Positions 17,981 to 27,194 of a stretch of 64,000 nt of DNA are shown here, one piece after another. The position numbers and the translations under genes are program-made. This DNA is from Alicyclobacillus herbarius DSM 13609. Lineage in GTDB: Bacteria; Bacillota; Bacilli; Alicyclobacillales; Alicyclobacillaceae. How positions within the stretch are numbered: the first letter of the stretch is position 1; each line of letters opens with the position of its first letter. The stretch covers positions 62,001-126,000 of the forward strand of contig NZ_AUMH01000009.1 in NCBI RefSeq assembly GCF_000430585.1, read 5' to 3'. Under the pieces are notes generated by a model. That model had not been told where the DNA came from. It saw nothing but the letters and a program-made list of their open reading frames with translations, and did no database searches.

Positions 17981-19020
17981 GAAACCAATCCCCTCTCCGA
18001 GACAACCGTGTCTCCGTCAAACAGGGTCATCAGTCGTTCCACTTCAAAGGTGAAGCCGACCGCCGGCGCATCCGCGCCGAACTCTTTCAGCAGCCCATCG
18101 TAGCGACCCCCTTGAGCTATCGGCGCCCCGGCGCCCGGCGCAAACACCTCAAAGACCATGCCCGTATAATAGGCCGGATCGCGATGGAGGGAGAGGTCAA
18201 ACACCATCGCAGAGGTTAGATCAGTCGAATGAAGGGCCGAAGCCAGTTGACACAGCTCCTGCCACGCGGCCAAAAGCTCGCGGGACGCGGATGGCAACGG
18301 CGGAACGAGCGCCGCCTCGAGACTGTCCGCCTGGAATGGATTGAGGTTCGCGAGTAGGTCGAGGAGGTCAACGCCTCCCACAAACCGATTGCTCTCGCGC
18401 CGGAACGCTACATAATCCCCCGCCGTCAACAGCGCCAACAGCTCCGCCGCGCGTTCTTTAGGAACCCCGTGCAAATCGAGCAAGGCAGGGACCAACAAGG
18501 CGTGGCTGATGACCACCCGCACTCCTCGCCGCCCCAGACCAGACAAAGCCTCCAGGCATAAACCAAGCAGCTGGCTGTCTATCTCGACGCCGCATTCGCC
18601 AATCCACTCCACCCCGACTTGAGTGGACTCGGCCGCCCTGCCGCTCATCCAGGAAAGTGTCGCCGGCGCATCGGAACGGTGATAGACGCGTTCCGCGTAG
18701 CACCAACGAATCGGAAGTTGGTCGGCCGCCACGAGTGGAGCCGCCATGCGGGCGACACTAGGCGTCATATCTGGACGCAGCGCCATCGGACGTCCGGATC
18801 GGTCAAAGACCTGGATCCAATCCTCGCCCGCTCCGGGCGCGCGCCCGCGCTGCAGAGTCTCCGCGTATTCAAAAGCGCCACTGGAAATCAGGGCAAATCC
18901 GTGGTTTTCAAAGAAATTGATGAGCCAATCTTCCAGCTTTCTGCGCAGCCTTGCCTGAGCCGGGAATAAATCCCGCATCCCTTGCGGCCGCTCGGCCCAG
19001 CGTGTGGTGTCAAGCGCCAC
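17974..19020 (-). CDS. hisZ: ATP phosphoribosyltransferase regulatory subunit HisZ
   Basis: 348 residues, a catalytically dead paralogue of histidyl-tRNA synthetase. Motif 2-like FDRSGRPMALRPDMTPSVAR and motif 3-like AQGGRYDGLL are visible. The GTG at 19020 is chosen because GGGAAAGG lies about 9 bases upstream. It is the first gene of the operon and should give HisG its feedback control. Confidence 0.93.
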   Translation of the reverse strand: MALDTTRWAERPQGMRDLFPAQARLRRKLEDWLINFFENHGFALISSGAFEYAETLQRGRAPGAGEDWIQVFDRSGRPMALRPDMTPSVARMAAPLVAADQLPIRWCYAERVYHRSDAPATLSWMSGRAAESTQVGVEWIGECGVEIDSQLLGLCLEALSGLGRRGVRVVISHALLVPALLDLHGVPKERAAELLALLTAGDYVAFRRESNRFVGGVDLLDLLANLNPFQADSLEAALVPPLPSASRELLAAWQELCQLASALHSTDLTSAMVFDLSLHRDPAYYTGMVFEVFAPGAGAPIAQGGRYDGLLKEFGADAPAVGFTFEVERLMTLFDGDTVVSERGLVSC

Positions 19021-19087
19021 GCATACCCATCCTTTCCCAAGCCGCAAGTCACCCCGATGGGGTCGTATGCGGTCGTTCAATTCGCGC

Positions 19088-19110
19088 TACTTTAGTTCGC
19101 TACCAAAGTA
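19088..19110. promoter_or_regulatory. Operator-like inverted repeat at the his promoter
   Basis: TACTTT, 11 bases, AAAGTA, just downstream of the -10 of the his promoter. Its position fits a repressor or attenuation site. No known his regulator motif is recognised. Confidence 0.3.
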
Positions 19111-19123
19111 AAGTATGTGTCGT

Positions 19124-19152
19124 ATTGTATACTCTCTCTCTCTTTTCGTCAA
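19124..19152 (-). promoter_or_regulatory. SigA promoter of the his operon
   Basis: Minus strand: -35 TTGACG (19147-19152), exactly 17 bases, -10 TACAAT (19124-19129). It gives a leader of about 100 bases before hisZ, too short for a histidine T-box. Confidence 0.82.
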
Positions 19153-19307
19153 CGATTCGCAGCGACACATCCCCCGAGCGTTCATATCGACTGCATAGAT
19201 CTCTGCGAGACCGGCGGCACAGGCCGGCAAAGTCAATTTCCCGAAACACGCTGCGACCCCGTAACATATGTTGCTACAAGCGTGTCAGGGGCTGAGAAGG
19301 GGGTGCA

Positions 19308-20330
19308 ATGTGTCTGGAACCGTGGCAGGGAAAAATGGTTTGGATTTGGGAGCTCAACCAGTCCAGTGGAGGCAACGTCGAAGCCATTGTGGCCAAGGCC
19401 CGCAGCGCAGGTCTGTCTGGGTTGATCATCAAGGCGCACGATGGGTCGAGTTTCTGGCGCCAGTTTTCGAGGAGTCTTGTCCGCCAATTACATGCGGCCG
19501 GACTGTCGGTCGGTGCCTGGGGCTATTGCTATGGGGCACACCCTGAGAACGAAGCCAAGAATGCGCTCAACGCCCTTTGGCTCGGCGCTGACTTTTACGT
19601 GGCCGATGTGGAAGCGGAATTTGAACGGCACGGGATGGCGCAAACCGCGAAACGATTCATGCAGACCATCCACAGGCAGGCGAACGGGAAGCCCATTGGC
19701 TATTCCACGTTCGGATTGCCGAAGTATCACCCGAACTTTCCTTATTCCGCGTTCAGTCAATTCGCCGACTTCACGATGCCGCAGGTCTACTGGGGCGATT
19801 TCGGTCTGCCTCCCAAGACCGCTGTGTCCGAAAGCCTGGCCTATTACCAACGCTTCGGCGTCCCTATTGCACCGGTGGGTCAGGCGTACGGAAAGGTCAC
19901 GAAAGGCCAGATTGCTGCGTTCATCACCGCCTGTCGCGGCCTACCGGGCTACTCGTTTTGGGATTACCAGTCGGCTACTCCGACGATGTGGTCGGCGATT
20001 AAAAGCGGTGCAACGCAGACCAAAGGAGGGAGTCCGATGCTGGAGAGAGGCACGCAAGACCCAGCCGTAAAACTCCTGCAGGAAGAATTGAACTTGGTGC
20101 TCGGAACAAAGCTTGCCGTCGACGGCGTGTACGGACCGAAGACCGAAGCGGCGGTCAAGAGTTTTCAACATCAGTACCACCTGACCGTGGACGGCATCGC
20201 TGGACCGATGACTCTCACCACGCTCGGTCAGGCGTTGTATCAGCTGCCGGGACCCAACGTTCGACCCAAGCTGAACGAGGTGATGAACCTCTTGCAAAAG
20301 GCTGAAAAGACCTTAATAGGGGTGAGCTGA
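19308..20330 (+). CDS. Glycoside-hydrolase-like protein with C-terminal peptidoglycan-binding domain
   Basis: 340 residues. Residues about 10-235 look like a lysozyme-like TIM barrel: alternating hydrophobic strands with an acidic strand end, FYVADVEAEFE, which resembles the DxE of GH25-type muramidases. Residues about 245-320 are a PG_binding_1 fold (QDPAVKLLQEELN, VDGVYGPKTEAAVKSFQ, VDGIAGPMTLTTLG). There is no signal peptide, like a phage endolysin that needs a holin. The next gene starts immediately and looks like a holin. ATG 19308 follows AAGGGGG. The enzymatic activity is inferred. Confidence 0.7.
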   Translation: MCLEPWQGKMVWIWELNQSSGGNVEAIVAKARSAGLSGLIIKAHDGSSFWRQFSRSLVRQLHAAGLSVGAWGYCYGAHPENEAKNALNALWLGADFYVADVEAEFERHGMAQTAKRFMQTIHRQANGKPIGYSTFGLPKYHPNFPYSAFSQFADFTMPQVYWGDFGLPPKTAVSESLAYYQRFGVPIAPVGQAYGKVTKGQIAAFITACRGLPGYSFWDYQSATPTMWSAIKSGATQTKGGSPMLERGTQDPAVKLLQEELNLVLGTKLAVDGVYGPKTEAAVKSFQHQYHLTVDGIAGPMTLTTLGQALYQLPGPNVRPKLNEVMNLLQKAEKTLIGVS

Positions 20331-20978
20331 ATGAGCGGGGAGCTGGAGCTGAAAATCCTCGAGTCTCTACTGAGTCTGTTCACGGTTTTGATAGGCGCCG
20401 GCATCAGCGCGCTGGCGCCGCGTTTGAAGCGGATTGTCTCCGCGCACGCCAGCGGCAAAGAAGCCCAGCTGGCCTCACAGGTGATAGATGGGTTATCCGC
20501 CATCGCCGAGGCGGTGGTGCAGGAATTCAACCAGAAGGTTGTCAGCGACGCAAAAAAGGCAGGAGTCTTCACGCCATCCTTAGCGCAAAGCGTCAAGCAG
20601 GACGCCGTTTCGGCCGTGCTCAGTCAAGCTGGGCCACTCTTATCGCTGGGTGAGCAGGTGATCGGCGATATCCCTGGATTGGTATCAAGCCTTATCGAAC
20701 AAGCCGTAGCTAAACACCACCGGGATACCGCCAAGGGGTCTGACGGCAGCACCGCGGTCGACAAGAGCAGCGTGACAACGGACAACGGAACAAGGGAGGA
20801 CGGAACAAGGGAGGGCGGGCAGACCGGTTCGAATCACGGGCAGACGTGTTCGACGAGTGTAAGGCCAAATCTACCCACAGGAACCAGTACCGTACCAGAC
20901 CGTGTACGGACAGACACCTCCACACCGGCGTCCGAATCCGCCTCTGAACAAAACCTTATTCCACCGTCTGGGAATTAA
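20331..20978 (+). CDS. Putative LLH-type phage holin
   Basis: 215 residues. One hydrophobic N-terminal segment (about 8-32, ending APRLKR) is followed by an amphipathic helical region (about 40-110) and a Ser/Thr-rich, low-complexity C-terminal tail of about 80 residues. This layout resembles LL-H-family holins, though the tail is longer than usual. It begins directly after the stop of the lysin-like gene, so they form a two-gene lysis-type cassette. No phage structural, integrase or attachment sequences lie around it. The holin identity is tentative. Confidence 0.5.
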   Translation: MSGELELKILESLLSLFTVLIGAGISALAPRLKRIVSAHASGKEAQLASQVIDGLSAIAEAVVQEFNQKVVSDAKKAGVFTPSLAQSVKQDAVSAVLSQAGPLLSLGEQVIGDIPGLVSSLIEQAVAKHHRDTAKGSDGSTAVDKSSVTTDNGTREDGTREGGQTGSNHGQTCSTSVRPNLPTGTSTVPDRVRTDTSTPASESASEQNLIPPSGN

Positions 20979-21086
20979 TCGACCGCCACGCAAGGCACGG
21001 AGCAAGGGGCTGCCCCGCATCCCATCGGAACATGAGGGAGGGAACGGCCCCTTTCTCTGGAGCGATTTTCTTCTTGGCAAACCGTT

Positions 21087-22190
21087 TCAGACTTCAACCT
21101 CTTCTTCGTGCAGTTTGCCAGTCTCCTGATAACGTTTCGCCATGATATCGATTTCCCGCTTCAATTCCGCGACCAAGTCGGCCTCAGGCACCTTCCGCAC
21201 CACTTTGCCCTTGCGGAACAAGAGCCCTTCTCCGCGCCCGCCGGCAATGCCGATGTCGGCCTCACGCGCCTCACCCGGGCCATTCACGGCGCACCCTAAT
21301 ACAGAAACCTTAATCGGCGCCTGAATATGCTGCAGGTACTCCTCCACTTCGTTGGCGACGGAAATCAAATCAATGTCAATGCGTCCACAGGTCGGGCAAG
21401 AAACGAGGGTCGGCGCGTTGGAGATGAGGTGGAACGTCTTCAAGAGCTCCCGCGCCACCTTCACCTCCTCGACCGGATCGGCGCTTAACGAGACGCGAAT
21501 CGTGTTCCCGATTCCCATCGACAACAGCGTGCCCAGCCCAGCCGAGCTCTTTATCGTGCCGCTGTACAACGTTCCCGACTCGGTAATCCCGAGATGCAGC
21601 GGATAATCAAACGTCTCTGCAGCCAGCCGGTATGCCTCGATGGCCAATGGGACATCGGAAGCCTTCATGGAGACGATAATGTCGTAAAAATCCAGCTCTT
21701 CGAGAATTCGGATGTGGTGCAAGGCGCTCTCGAGCATGCCTTGCGCGGTCGGATAGCCGTATTTCTCCAGGATGTGGTGTTCCAACGATCCAGCGTTGAC
21801 GCCAATCCGAATCGGAATGCCACGCTCCTTGCACGCCTTGACCACCGCCTCGACGCGCTCCCGGCTGCCGATGTTACCGGGGTTGATGCGTACCTTGTCC
21901 ACCCCGCCACGGATGGCCTCGAGGGCCAGACGGTAGTCAAAGTGAATATCCGCAACCAACGGGATGTGAATGCGTTTCTTGATCTCCGGAATGGCAGCGG
22001 CCGCGTCGCGCGTGTTGACGGTCACCCGCACGACCTGACACCCTGCCTCTTCCAGGCGCAGGATCTCCCGCACCGTCGCTTCCACGTCCGCCGTTTTTGT
22101 CGTTGTCATACTCTGGATGACCACTTGATCACCGCCGCCGATGGTCACGTCTCCCACCCGGACCGGCCGTGTTTGCTGACGCAGATACAT
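21087..22190 (-). CDS. ispG: 4-hydroxy-3-methylbut-2-enyl diphosphate synthase IspG
   Basis: 367 residues, the usual bacterial length. It makes HMBDP in the non-mevalonate isoprenoid pathway with a 4Fe-4S cluster bound by the cysteines of SCPTCGR and [10 protein letters not shown] plus a glutamate. [11 protein letters not shown] and [10 protein letters not shown] are barrel signatures. It is transcribed alone on the minus strand, convergent with the lysin/holin pair. Confidence 0.97.
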   Translation of the reverse strand: MYLRQQTRPVRVGDVTIGGGDQVVIQSMTTTKTADVEATVREILRLEEAGCQVVRVTVNTRDAAAAIPEIKKRIHIPLVADIHFDYRLALEAIRGGVDKVRINPGNIGSRERVEAVVKACKERGIPIRIGVNAGSLEHHILEKYGYPTAQGMLESALHHIRILEELDFYDIIVSMKASDVPLAIEAYRLAAETFDYPLHLGITESGTLYSGTIKSSAGLGTLLSMGIGNTIRVSLSADPVEEVKVARELLKTFHLISNAPTLVSCPTCGRIDIDLISVANEVEEYLQHIQAPIKVSVLGCAVNGPGEAREADIGIAGGRGEGLLFRKGKVVRKVPEADLVAELKREIDIMAKRYQETGKLHEEEVEV

Positions 22191-22451
22191 AGGGTCGCCT
22201 CCAGCTCATAGACTCGCTCTCATTATACATCATCGGCTCCCGAGCCGGGCCCGGTGTCCCGCACGATTTGACACCGACGCCAGGAATACGAATTTGCCGG
22301 CTATGTAAGCGGACAGCAAACATTCATGCGACTTCCCAACGGACAACTCGTTTTGATACAGTATGTTATGAACGTGGACAGGCTTGCCCTGGCCAAGACC
22401 CTGGGACCCGGCTGTTCATCAGCGGGTAGGAATGGAGCGTGTTTCCGTACA

Positions 22452-23519
22452 ATGATGGATCAAATTGTGTCCTACCTGGGCAACGAAGCGGAAGACCTGC
22501 TGTCGCACACCTGCCGCACCATCCCGAAAGAAAGCCTCACGCTGCCCGGACCGGACAGCGTCGACGAAGTCTTTGCCGCTTCCAACCGCAACAACCAGGT
22601 TCTCCGCAGCTTGCAGCAGCTAATGGGCACTGGCCGCTTGGCCGGCACCGGGTATGTCTCCATCTTGCCGGTGGACCAAGGCATCGAGCATTCGGCCGGC
22701 GCCTCTTTCGCCAAGAATCCCGCTTATTTCGATCCGGAGAACATCGTGAAACTGGCGATTGAAGGCGGCTGCAACGGCGTCGCCTCGACACTCGGCGTGC
22801 TCGCTCTGACCTCGCGTAAGTACGCTCATAAAATCCCGTACATCGTCAAGATTAACCACAACGAACTGCTGACCTATCCGAACAAATTCGACCAGGTTCT
22901 GTTTGCGAACGTGCGCCAAGCCTGGGAACTGGGCGCAGCTGGCATTGGCGCCACCATCTACTTCGGATCGGAGGAATCGACCCGCCAGTTGCAGGAAATC
23001 AGCGCCGCGTTCCACGAGGCCCACGAGTTGGGGATGTTTACCATTCTGTGGTGCTACCTGCGCAATCCGCAGTTTAAAAAGGACGGAGTCGACTACCATC
23101 TCGCGGCTGACCTGACCGGCCAAGCAAACCACCTTGGCGTAACTATCGAAGCGGACATCATTAAACAGAAGCTCCCAGAAACCAACGGCGGATTTAAGGC
23201 GCTGAACATGGAAGGTAGCAGTTACGGGAAGACGGATGAACGGATTTATACAGAGTTGACAACGGATCATCCCATCGACTTGGCCCGCTATCAGGTGGCA
23301 AACTGTTACATGGGCAAAATTGGTCTCATCAACTCGGGCGGTGCCTCCGGCGCCAACGACTTCGCGGAAGCTGTGCGGACGGCCGTCATCAACAAGCGAG
23401 CGGGCGGCATGGGACTGATTTCCGGCCGCAAGGCATTCCAGCGCCCAATGGATGAAGGCGTGAAGCTGCTCAATCTGATTCAAGACGTGTACTTGTGTGA
23501 TGACGTGACCATCGCTTGA
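22452..23519 (+). CDS. fbaB: Class I fructose-bisphosphate aldolase
   Basis: About 355 residues of the FbaB/DhnA type, a Schiff-base aldolase of glycolysis and gluconeogenesis. [28 protein letters not shown] (Schiff-base region) and [15 protein letters not shown] are family blocks. The open frame continues upstream of 22452 but has no family similarity there. GGAG lies about 14 bases before ATG 22452, an unremarkable ribosome binding site. A palindromic terminator follows. Confidence 0.95.
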   Translation: MMDQIVSYLGNEAEDLLSHTCRTIPKESLTLPGPDSVDEVFAASNRNNQVLRSLQQLMGTGRLAGTGYVSILPVDQGIEHSAGASFAKNPAYFDPENIVKLAIEGGCNGVASTLGVLALTSRKYAHKIPYIVKINHNELLTYPNKFDQVLFANVRQAWELGAAGIGATIYFGSEESTRQLQEISAAFHEAHELGMFTILWCYLRNPQFKKDGVDYHLAADLTGQANHLGVTIEADIIKQKLPETNGGFKALNMEGSSYGKTDERIYTELTTDHPIDLARYQVANCYMGKIGLINSGGASGANDFAEAVRTAVINKRAGGMGLISGRKAFQRPMDEGVKLLNLIQDVYLCDDVTIA

Positions 23520-23533
23520 CCGTGTTACAAAGC

Positions 23534-23550
23534 TTGCCCGGACACACTTA
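23534..23550 (+). repeat. Dispersed motif copy 2
   Basis: TTGCCCGGACACACTTA resembles the segments at 3487, 33724, 38381 and 46406. A partial second copy (CTCCGGACATACTACA) follows about 25 bases later. Confidence 0.3.
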
Positions 23551-23575
23551 TAAATGCAGCCACTCCGGACATACT

Positions 23576-23601
23576 ACAGCCGTCCCGCGCGGGACGGCTG
23601 T
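23576..23601 (+). terminator. Palindromic terminator of fbaB
   Basis: ACAGCCGTCCCGC followed by its exact complement, a 26-base perfect palindrome, then ATTGGCTTTATTT. The T tract is weak but the stem is very stable. Confidence 0.6.
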
Positions 23602-23643
23602 ATTGGCTTTATTTCGGAAAGCCGAAAGCAGGGAGTGGCTGAG

Positions 23644-23841
23644 TTGGGACAACACAAGCAGTTTGAGCCAGGCTGGGAGGTCCCCAACGACGGCTTTTAC
23701 ATCGAGGTTGGGGAACACCCGGACAGTGCCTCCATCCGTGACCCCCAGAAGGTTTACCTGAAACGGGGCGATACGTTTCCAGAGACGAGCAACGGCAATC
23801 GCAAGTGGGTACGCATGAAAAATCACAACGCGAAAGACTGA
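23644..23841 (+). CDS. yjzC: YjzC-like small protein
   Basis: 65 residues. It begins MGQHKQFEPGW and contains PNDGFYIEVGEH, NPQK-like DPQKVYLK and GDTFPETSNGNRKW, matching the YjzC family of Bacillus. The start is TTG at 23644, with GGGAG 8 bases upstream. Its function is unknown. It has its own terminator. Confidence 0.8.
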   Translation: MGQHKQFEPGWEVPNDGFYIEVGEHPDSASIRDPQKVYLKRGDTFPETSNGNRKWVRMKNHNAKD

Positions 23842-23866
23842 GCGGGATAAAGTCCCGCTTTTTCTT
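23842..23866 (+). terminator. Intrinsic terminator of the yjzC-like gene
   Basis: GCGGGA, TAAAG, TCCCGC followed by TTTTTCTT, directly after the stop codon. Confidence 0.9.
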
Positions 23867-23902
23867 GCCTGGGCACCCAAGGCACCGGATGACGGCCTTG
23901 GT

Positions 23903-24079
23903 TCACGCGTCCTCGCCGGCCGCAGAACCTTCCGAAGCTACGCGTACGGCATGAGCGCCCGGTGCCGGCGGCACCCGCCGAGTTTTCTTCACATTGGATA
24001 GATACGCGGTGTAACGCAACACCAACAGAAAGACCGCGACAAACGCAAACAGTCCTAGGGCAAACGCAATGAGCTGCAT
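23903..24079 (-). CDS. 58-residue membrane protein at the end of the cytochrome oxidase operon
   Basis: The product is one transmembrane helix (about 3-25) and a basic then Ala/Pro-rich cytosolic tail (YLSNVKKTRRVPPAP). GGGGGAAG precedes the ATG. It lies 12 bases after the subunit III gene, so it is probably a small accessory subunit or assembly factor of the oxidase, comparable in placement to small subunit IV-type proteins, though the sequence matches none I recognise. Confidence 0.6.
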   Translation of the reverse strand: MQLIAFALGLFAFVAVFLLVLRYTAYLSNVKKTRRVPPAPGAHAVRVASEGSAAGEDA

Positions 24080-24091
24080 GCCATCTTCCCC

Positions 24092-24709
24092 CTATGCGTG
24101 CAAGCCACACCAGGCGGCAAACTGTCCAACGGTCAGCACGCGTTCCATCAACAACACGACGATGCCAAACATGACGGTGTAAACCCACACATTCATGGCA
24201 ACCGGGAAAAACTCGTTGATTTTGCGCTTGTTCGCAAAGCTCGCGTACCAGCCAGCGATGGCAATTAGAATGACCGAGACGGCGGTCAAACCAAAGACAA
24301 TCATCGAAGTCGGCCCATCTATCGTTTTAATCTGTTTGCTGTACCCGGCAAACCATAACATCAGGCGAAACTGAATCAGCGCCGTGGCCACCCAGGACAA
24401 TACGGCCAGGGCCAGCACCGAGTTAAAAACCCGCCACCGGTCTTTGGCAAAGAAAACGCCAGCCACAACGACCAACACCCCTGACACAATCAGGAGCAGG
24501 GTATCCCAGTACGGCAGGTCGGTCAGCAATTGGTTCTTCAAAACAAACTTCGCTGGGTTCCATCCCCTGAGATACACATTCGACGCGACGAACACCGCGG
24601 ACATGAACGTGAGCGCAACCAACCCCAGCCATACCGCCAGGTTGGCGTTGGCTTGCGGATCGATGTGTTCCTCATGGCCCGCATGCCCGCGTTCTACGGG
24701 TACCGCCAT
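24092..24709 (-). CDS. ctaE: Cytochrome c oxidase subunit III (divergent)
   Basis: 205 residues with about five hydrophobic helices. NLAVWLGLVALTFMSAVFVA resembles the first-helix region of subunit III, and FPVAMNVWVYTVMFG resembles its last helices. It lacks some usual conserved residues, so assignment depends mainly on position between ctaD and the small protein. The oxidase is a membrane proton pump. Confidence 0.75.
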   Translation of the reverse strand: MAVPVERGHAGHEEHIDPQANANLAVWLGLVALTFMSAVFVASNVYLRGWNPAKFVLKNQLLTDLPYWDTLLLIVSGVLVVVAGVFFAKDRWRVFNSVLALAVLSWVATALIQFRLMLWFAGYSKQIKTIDGPTSMIVFGLTAVSVILIAIAGWYASFANKRKINEFFPVAMNVWVYTVMFGIVVLLMERVLTVGQFAAWCGLHA

Positions 24710-24834
24710 GTTTCACATCCCCTCCTTGGCAGGTTATAACGGATGCAACGATACATAATCGTGCCAAACCGTCGCGTCTATGGATGCAAGAGGTAAAATA
24801 GGTGTCATTCGCAGCATGTTGTGTGCCCATCCAA

Positions 24835-26463
24835 TCACGCTGGCGCCGGATTGGGTTCTGTATCCGGCTTCGGTGGGCCATAGGGCTGATACGGATTGTC
24901 GGTGACGGTTGGCATGTCATCAAAATTGTGCTCGGGCGGTGGAGAGGAAATCTGCCACTCCAGCGTGCGGGCCCCCCAGGGATTTGGCCCCACCTTCACG
25001 CCATATTTCGCCGACCAGAATAAGTTGGCCACAATCAGCAACGTCCCGAGCCCCAAAATGTACGCTCCAATCGTTGCCACATCGTTCCAGAACATATACT
25101 GAGGTGGGTAAGTGGCATACCGTCGCGGCATACCGGCCAAGCCCAGGAAATGCATCGGGAAAAACGTGAGCTGGGTGCCTACGAAATAAAACCAAAAGGA
25201 AACGTAGCCCAGGGTATTGTTGAACATGCGGCCGGTCACCTTCGGGAACCAGAAGTGCAACCCGGCCATGATGGTCATGACACTCCCACCGAACAGTACG
25301 TAGTGGATGTGCGCGACCACAAAGTACGTATCGTGCAGGTGCATATCCAGCGGTACAGCGGCCACCAACACGCCGCTAAAACCGCCGATGATGAAAGAAC
25401 CGATGAATCCCAGGGATGCGTACATCATCGGCACCGAGTACTCCACCGAACCTCTCCACATGGTCGCAAGCCAGTTGAAGATTTTTACGGATGTCGGCAC
25501 GGCGATGATGAGCGACGAAATCATAAACGGAATTCCTTCCGACATCTGCATTCCGGCGACAAACATGTGGTGAGCCCAGACAAAAAAGCCGAGGAAACCG
25601 ATGGCCACGCTCGAATAGGCAATGGCACGATAACCAAAAATCGGCTTACGCGAGAAGACCGGCAACACCTCAGAGATAATCCCAAACGCAGGGAGAATCA
25701 TGATGTATACCGCCGGGTGCGAGTAGAACCAGAACAGGTGCTGGTACAACATCGGGTCGCCGCCGGCGTTCGGGTCGTAAAAAACCGTTCCCCAATGGCG
25801 GTCTGACAACAATGTCGTGATGGCGCCTGCCAAGGCGGGCGTACCGAACAACTGCATCCAAGCTGTCACCCAAATGCTCCATGTGAATAAACTTATGCGA
25901 TTAAACGTCATCCCCGGCGCCCGCATCTTGAAGATGGTCACGATAAAGTTGATGGAGCCAAGAATGGAGGATAACCCCGCAATATGGAGCGAGAAAATCC
26001 AGAAGTCGATGCCGGCCCCTTTCGCGGATACGCTGTAGGGCGGATAGGACGTCCAACCCGCGTCGGGCATCCCGCCGACCATGCTGAGCAGCATGATGAT
26101 GCCCGAGACCAGATAGAGCCAGTAGCTCAGTGCGTTCATCCGCGGGAACGCCATATCCCGAGCTCCGATGTGCAACGGCACTAGGTAGTTGCCAAAGGCC
26201 CCAGTCAGTAAGGGAATAATGACCAGAAAGATCATGATGGTGGCATGCATCGTGAAATACTCGTTATACGACTGGGGATCGAAAACGCCTTGCGGGACGA
26301 GCAGGTCGGTGCGAACTAACAGCGCGAACAAACCACCAAGGAGAAAGAAGAAAATGGCCGTGACCCCATACATAATGCCGATTTTCTTGTGGTCAACGGT
26401 CAGTATCCACTCCCGCAAGAAAGATTGTCGACGCGGGCGCGGGCGGCTGAGTACAGCCTCCAT
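24835..26463 (-). CDS. ctaD: Cytochrome c oxidase subunit I, type A2
   Basis: 542 residues, twelve-helix heme-copper oxidase core. Heme a uses H73 (TMHATIM) and H387; heme a3 uses H385 (VVAHIHYV). CuB is bound by H249, H298 and H299, with the His-Tyr cross-link H249-Y253. The segment reads YSHPAVY where typical A1 enzymes have GHPEVY: the glutamate at the end of the D channel is missing and the YS motif is present, as in A2-type enzymes such as Rhodothermus caa3. The 5' end has a normal ribosome binding site (GAGGTGAGG). Confidence 0.95.
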   Translation of the reverse strand: MEAVLSRPRPRRQSFLREWILTVDHKKIGIMYGVTAIFFFLLGGLFALLVRTDLLVPQGVFDPQSYNEYFTMHATIMIFLVIIPLLTGAFGNYLVPLHIGARDMAFPRMNALSYWLYLVSGIIMLLSMVGGMPDAGWTSYPPYSVSAKGAGIDFWIFSLHIAGLSSILGSINFIVTIFKMRAPGMTFNRISLFTWSIWVTAWMQLFGTPALAGAITTLLSDRHWGTVFYDPNAGGDPMLYQHLFWFYSHPAVYIMILPAFGIISEVLPVFSRKPIFGYRAIAYSSVAIGFLGFFVWAHHMFVAGMQMSEGIPFMISSLIIAVPTSVKIFNWLATMWRGSVEYSVPMMYASLGFIGSFIIGGFSGVLVAAVPLDMHLHDTYFVVAHIHYVLFGGSVMTIMAGLHFWFPKVTGRMFNNTLGYVSFWFYFVGTQLTFFPMHFLGLAGMPRRYATYPPQYMFWNDVATIGAYILGLGTLLIVANLFWSAKYGVKVGPNPWGARTLEWQISSPPPEHNFDDMPTVTDNPYQPYGPPKPDTEPNPAPA

Positions 26464-26558
26464 GAATCCTCACCTCGCTGGTTGAAGTGGATAAGAGGTC
26501 GTTCAGACAATAAGCGCCATGGCCTTTCGCCTGTCATCCGTCACGATTTACGTCGCAC

Positions 26559-27194
26559 TCATTTCTTGAGAGACGCGACCCACTGCTGAAACTCATCCAG
26601 AGTTACGACCTTGCCGGTGGCGTACATCTGCGAATGGCCTGCTCCACAGAACTGGTCGCAGAGAACATCGAAGACGTGTCCGACCATGTTGGGTTTGATG
26701 GTAATCCAGAATTGGGTGATTCGGCCTGGCGAAGCGTCCTGCTGCAACCGCACATCGGGTATGTAGAAGCCATGGATGACGTCGGCCGAGGTGATGTCAA
26801 AAAGGACCGGCGTCCCGGCTGGCACCTCCAGTTTCCTTGAATGGGCGCCGTTCGGATATTCGAAATCCCAATACCACTCGTGGCCAGTGACGCGAATGGT
26901 GATATCCTGTGCTGGCGGTTTTTGAAGCGCATACACGTACGGTACGCAAAAGGCGCCCAGAAAGACCAAGATGACGGTAGGTACCAGCGTCCAGATGATT
27001 TCCATCTTGGTGTTTCCGTGCACAGCGGCCCCGACCTGATTTCTCCGAGTTCGGCGATAGCGAATCAAGAATGTGACAAGAAGCGCCTCCACCAAAACGA
27101 AAAAGAAGGTCACGACGCCCAGCATGACGTAAAAAAACGAGTCCGTATTGTGCGCCATCTGGGTCAGCTCCACCGGCACCCACGATGAGAACAC
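26559..27194 (-). CDS. ctaC: Cytochrome c oxidase subunit II (CuA)
   Basis: 211 residues: two N-terminal membrane helices (about 18-42 and 66-88), then a cupredoxin CuA domain with ligands H141, C179, Q181, C183, H187 and M190 (CDQFCGAGHSQM). There is no fused cytochrome c domain. The sequence lacks the lipobox of many Bacillus CtaC proteins. GTG start with AAAGGAGG 7 bases upstream. It is first in the operon ctaC-ctaD-ctaE-small protein. Confidence 0.93.
   Translation of the reverse strand: MFSSWVPVELTQMAHNTDSFFYVMLGVVTFFFVLVEALLVTFLIRYRRTRRNQVGAAVHGNTKMEIIWTLVPTVILVFLGAFCVPYVYALQKPPAQDITIRVTGHEWYWDFEYPNGAHSRKLEVPAGTPVLFDITSADVIHGFYIPDVRLQQDASPGRITQFWITIKPNMVGHVFDVLCDQFCGAGHSQMYATGKVVTLDEFQQWVASLKK

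Noticed and set aside
19021-19124. A histidine T-box or leader peptide before hisZ
   Set aside because: The leader is only about 100 bases, with no His-codon run, no T-box sequence and no terminator.
19308-20978. A prophage
   Set aside because: Only two lysis-type genes are present; there are no integrase, structural, packaging or attachment sequences.
20995-21060. A terminator after the holin-like gene (AAGGGGC ... GCCCCTT)
   Set aside because: The loop is about 37 bases and the stem only 7, so it is too weak to call.
24710-24834. A promoter in the gap between ctaD and ctaE
   Set aside because: No -35 and -10 pair with acceptable spacing was found.
25150-25806. A 218-codon plus-strand frame opposite ctaD
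   Set aside because: It is a shadow of the oxidase subunit I codon pattern.
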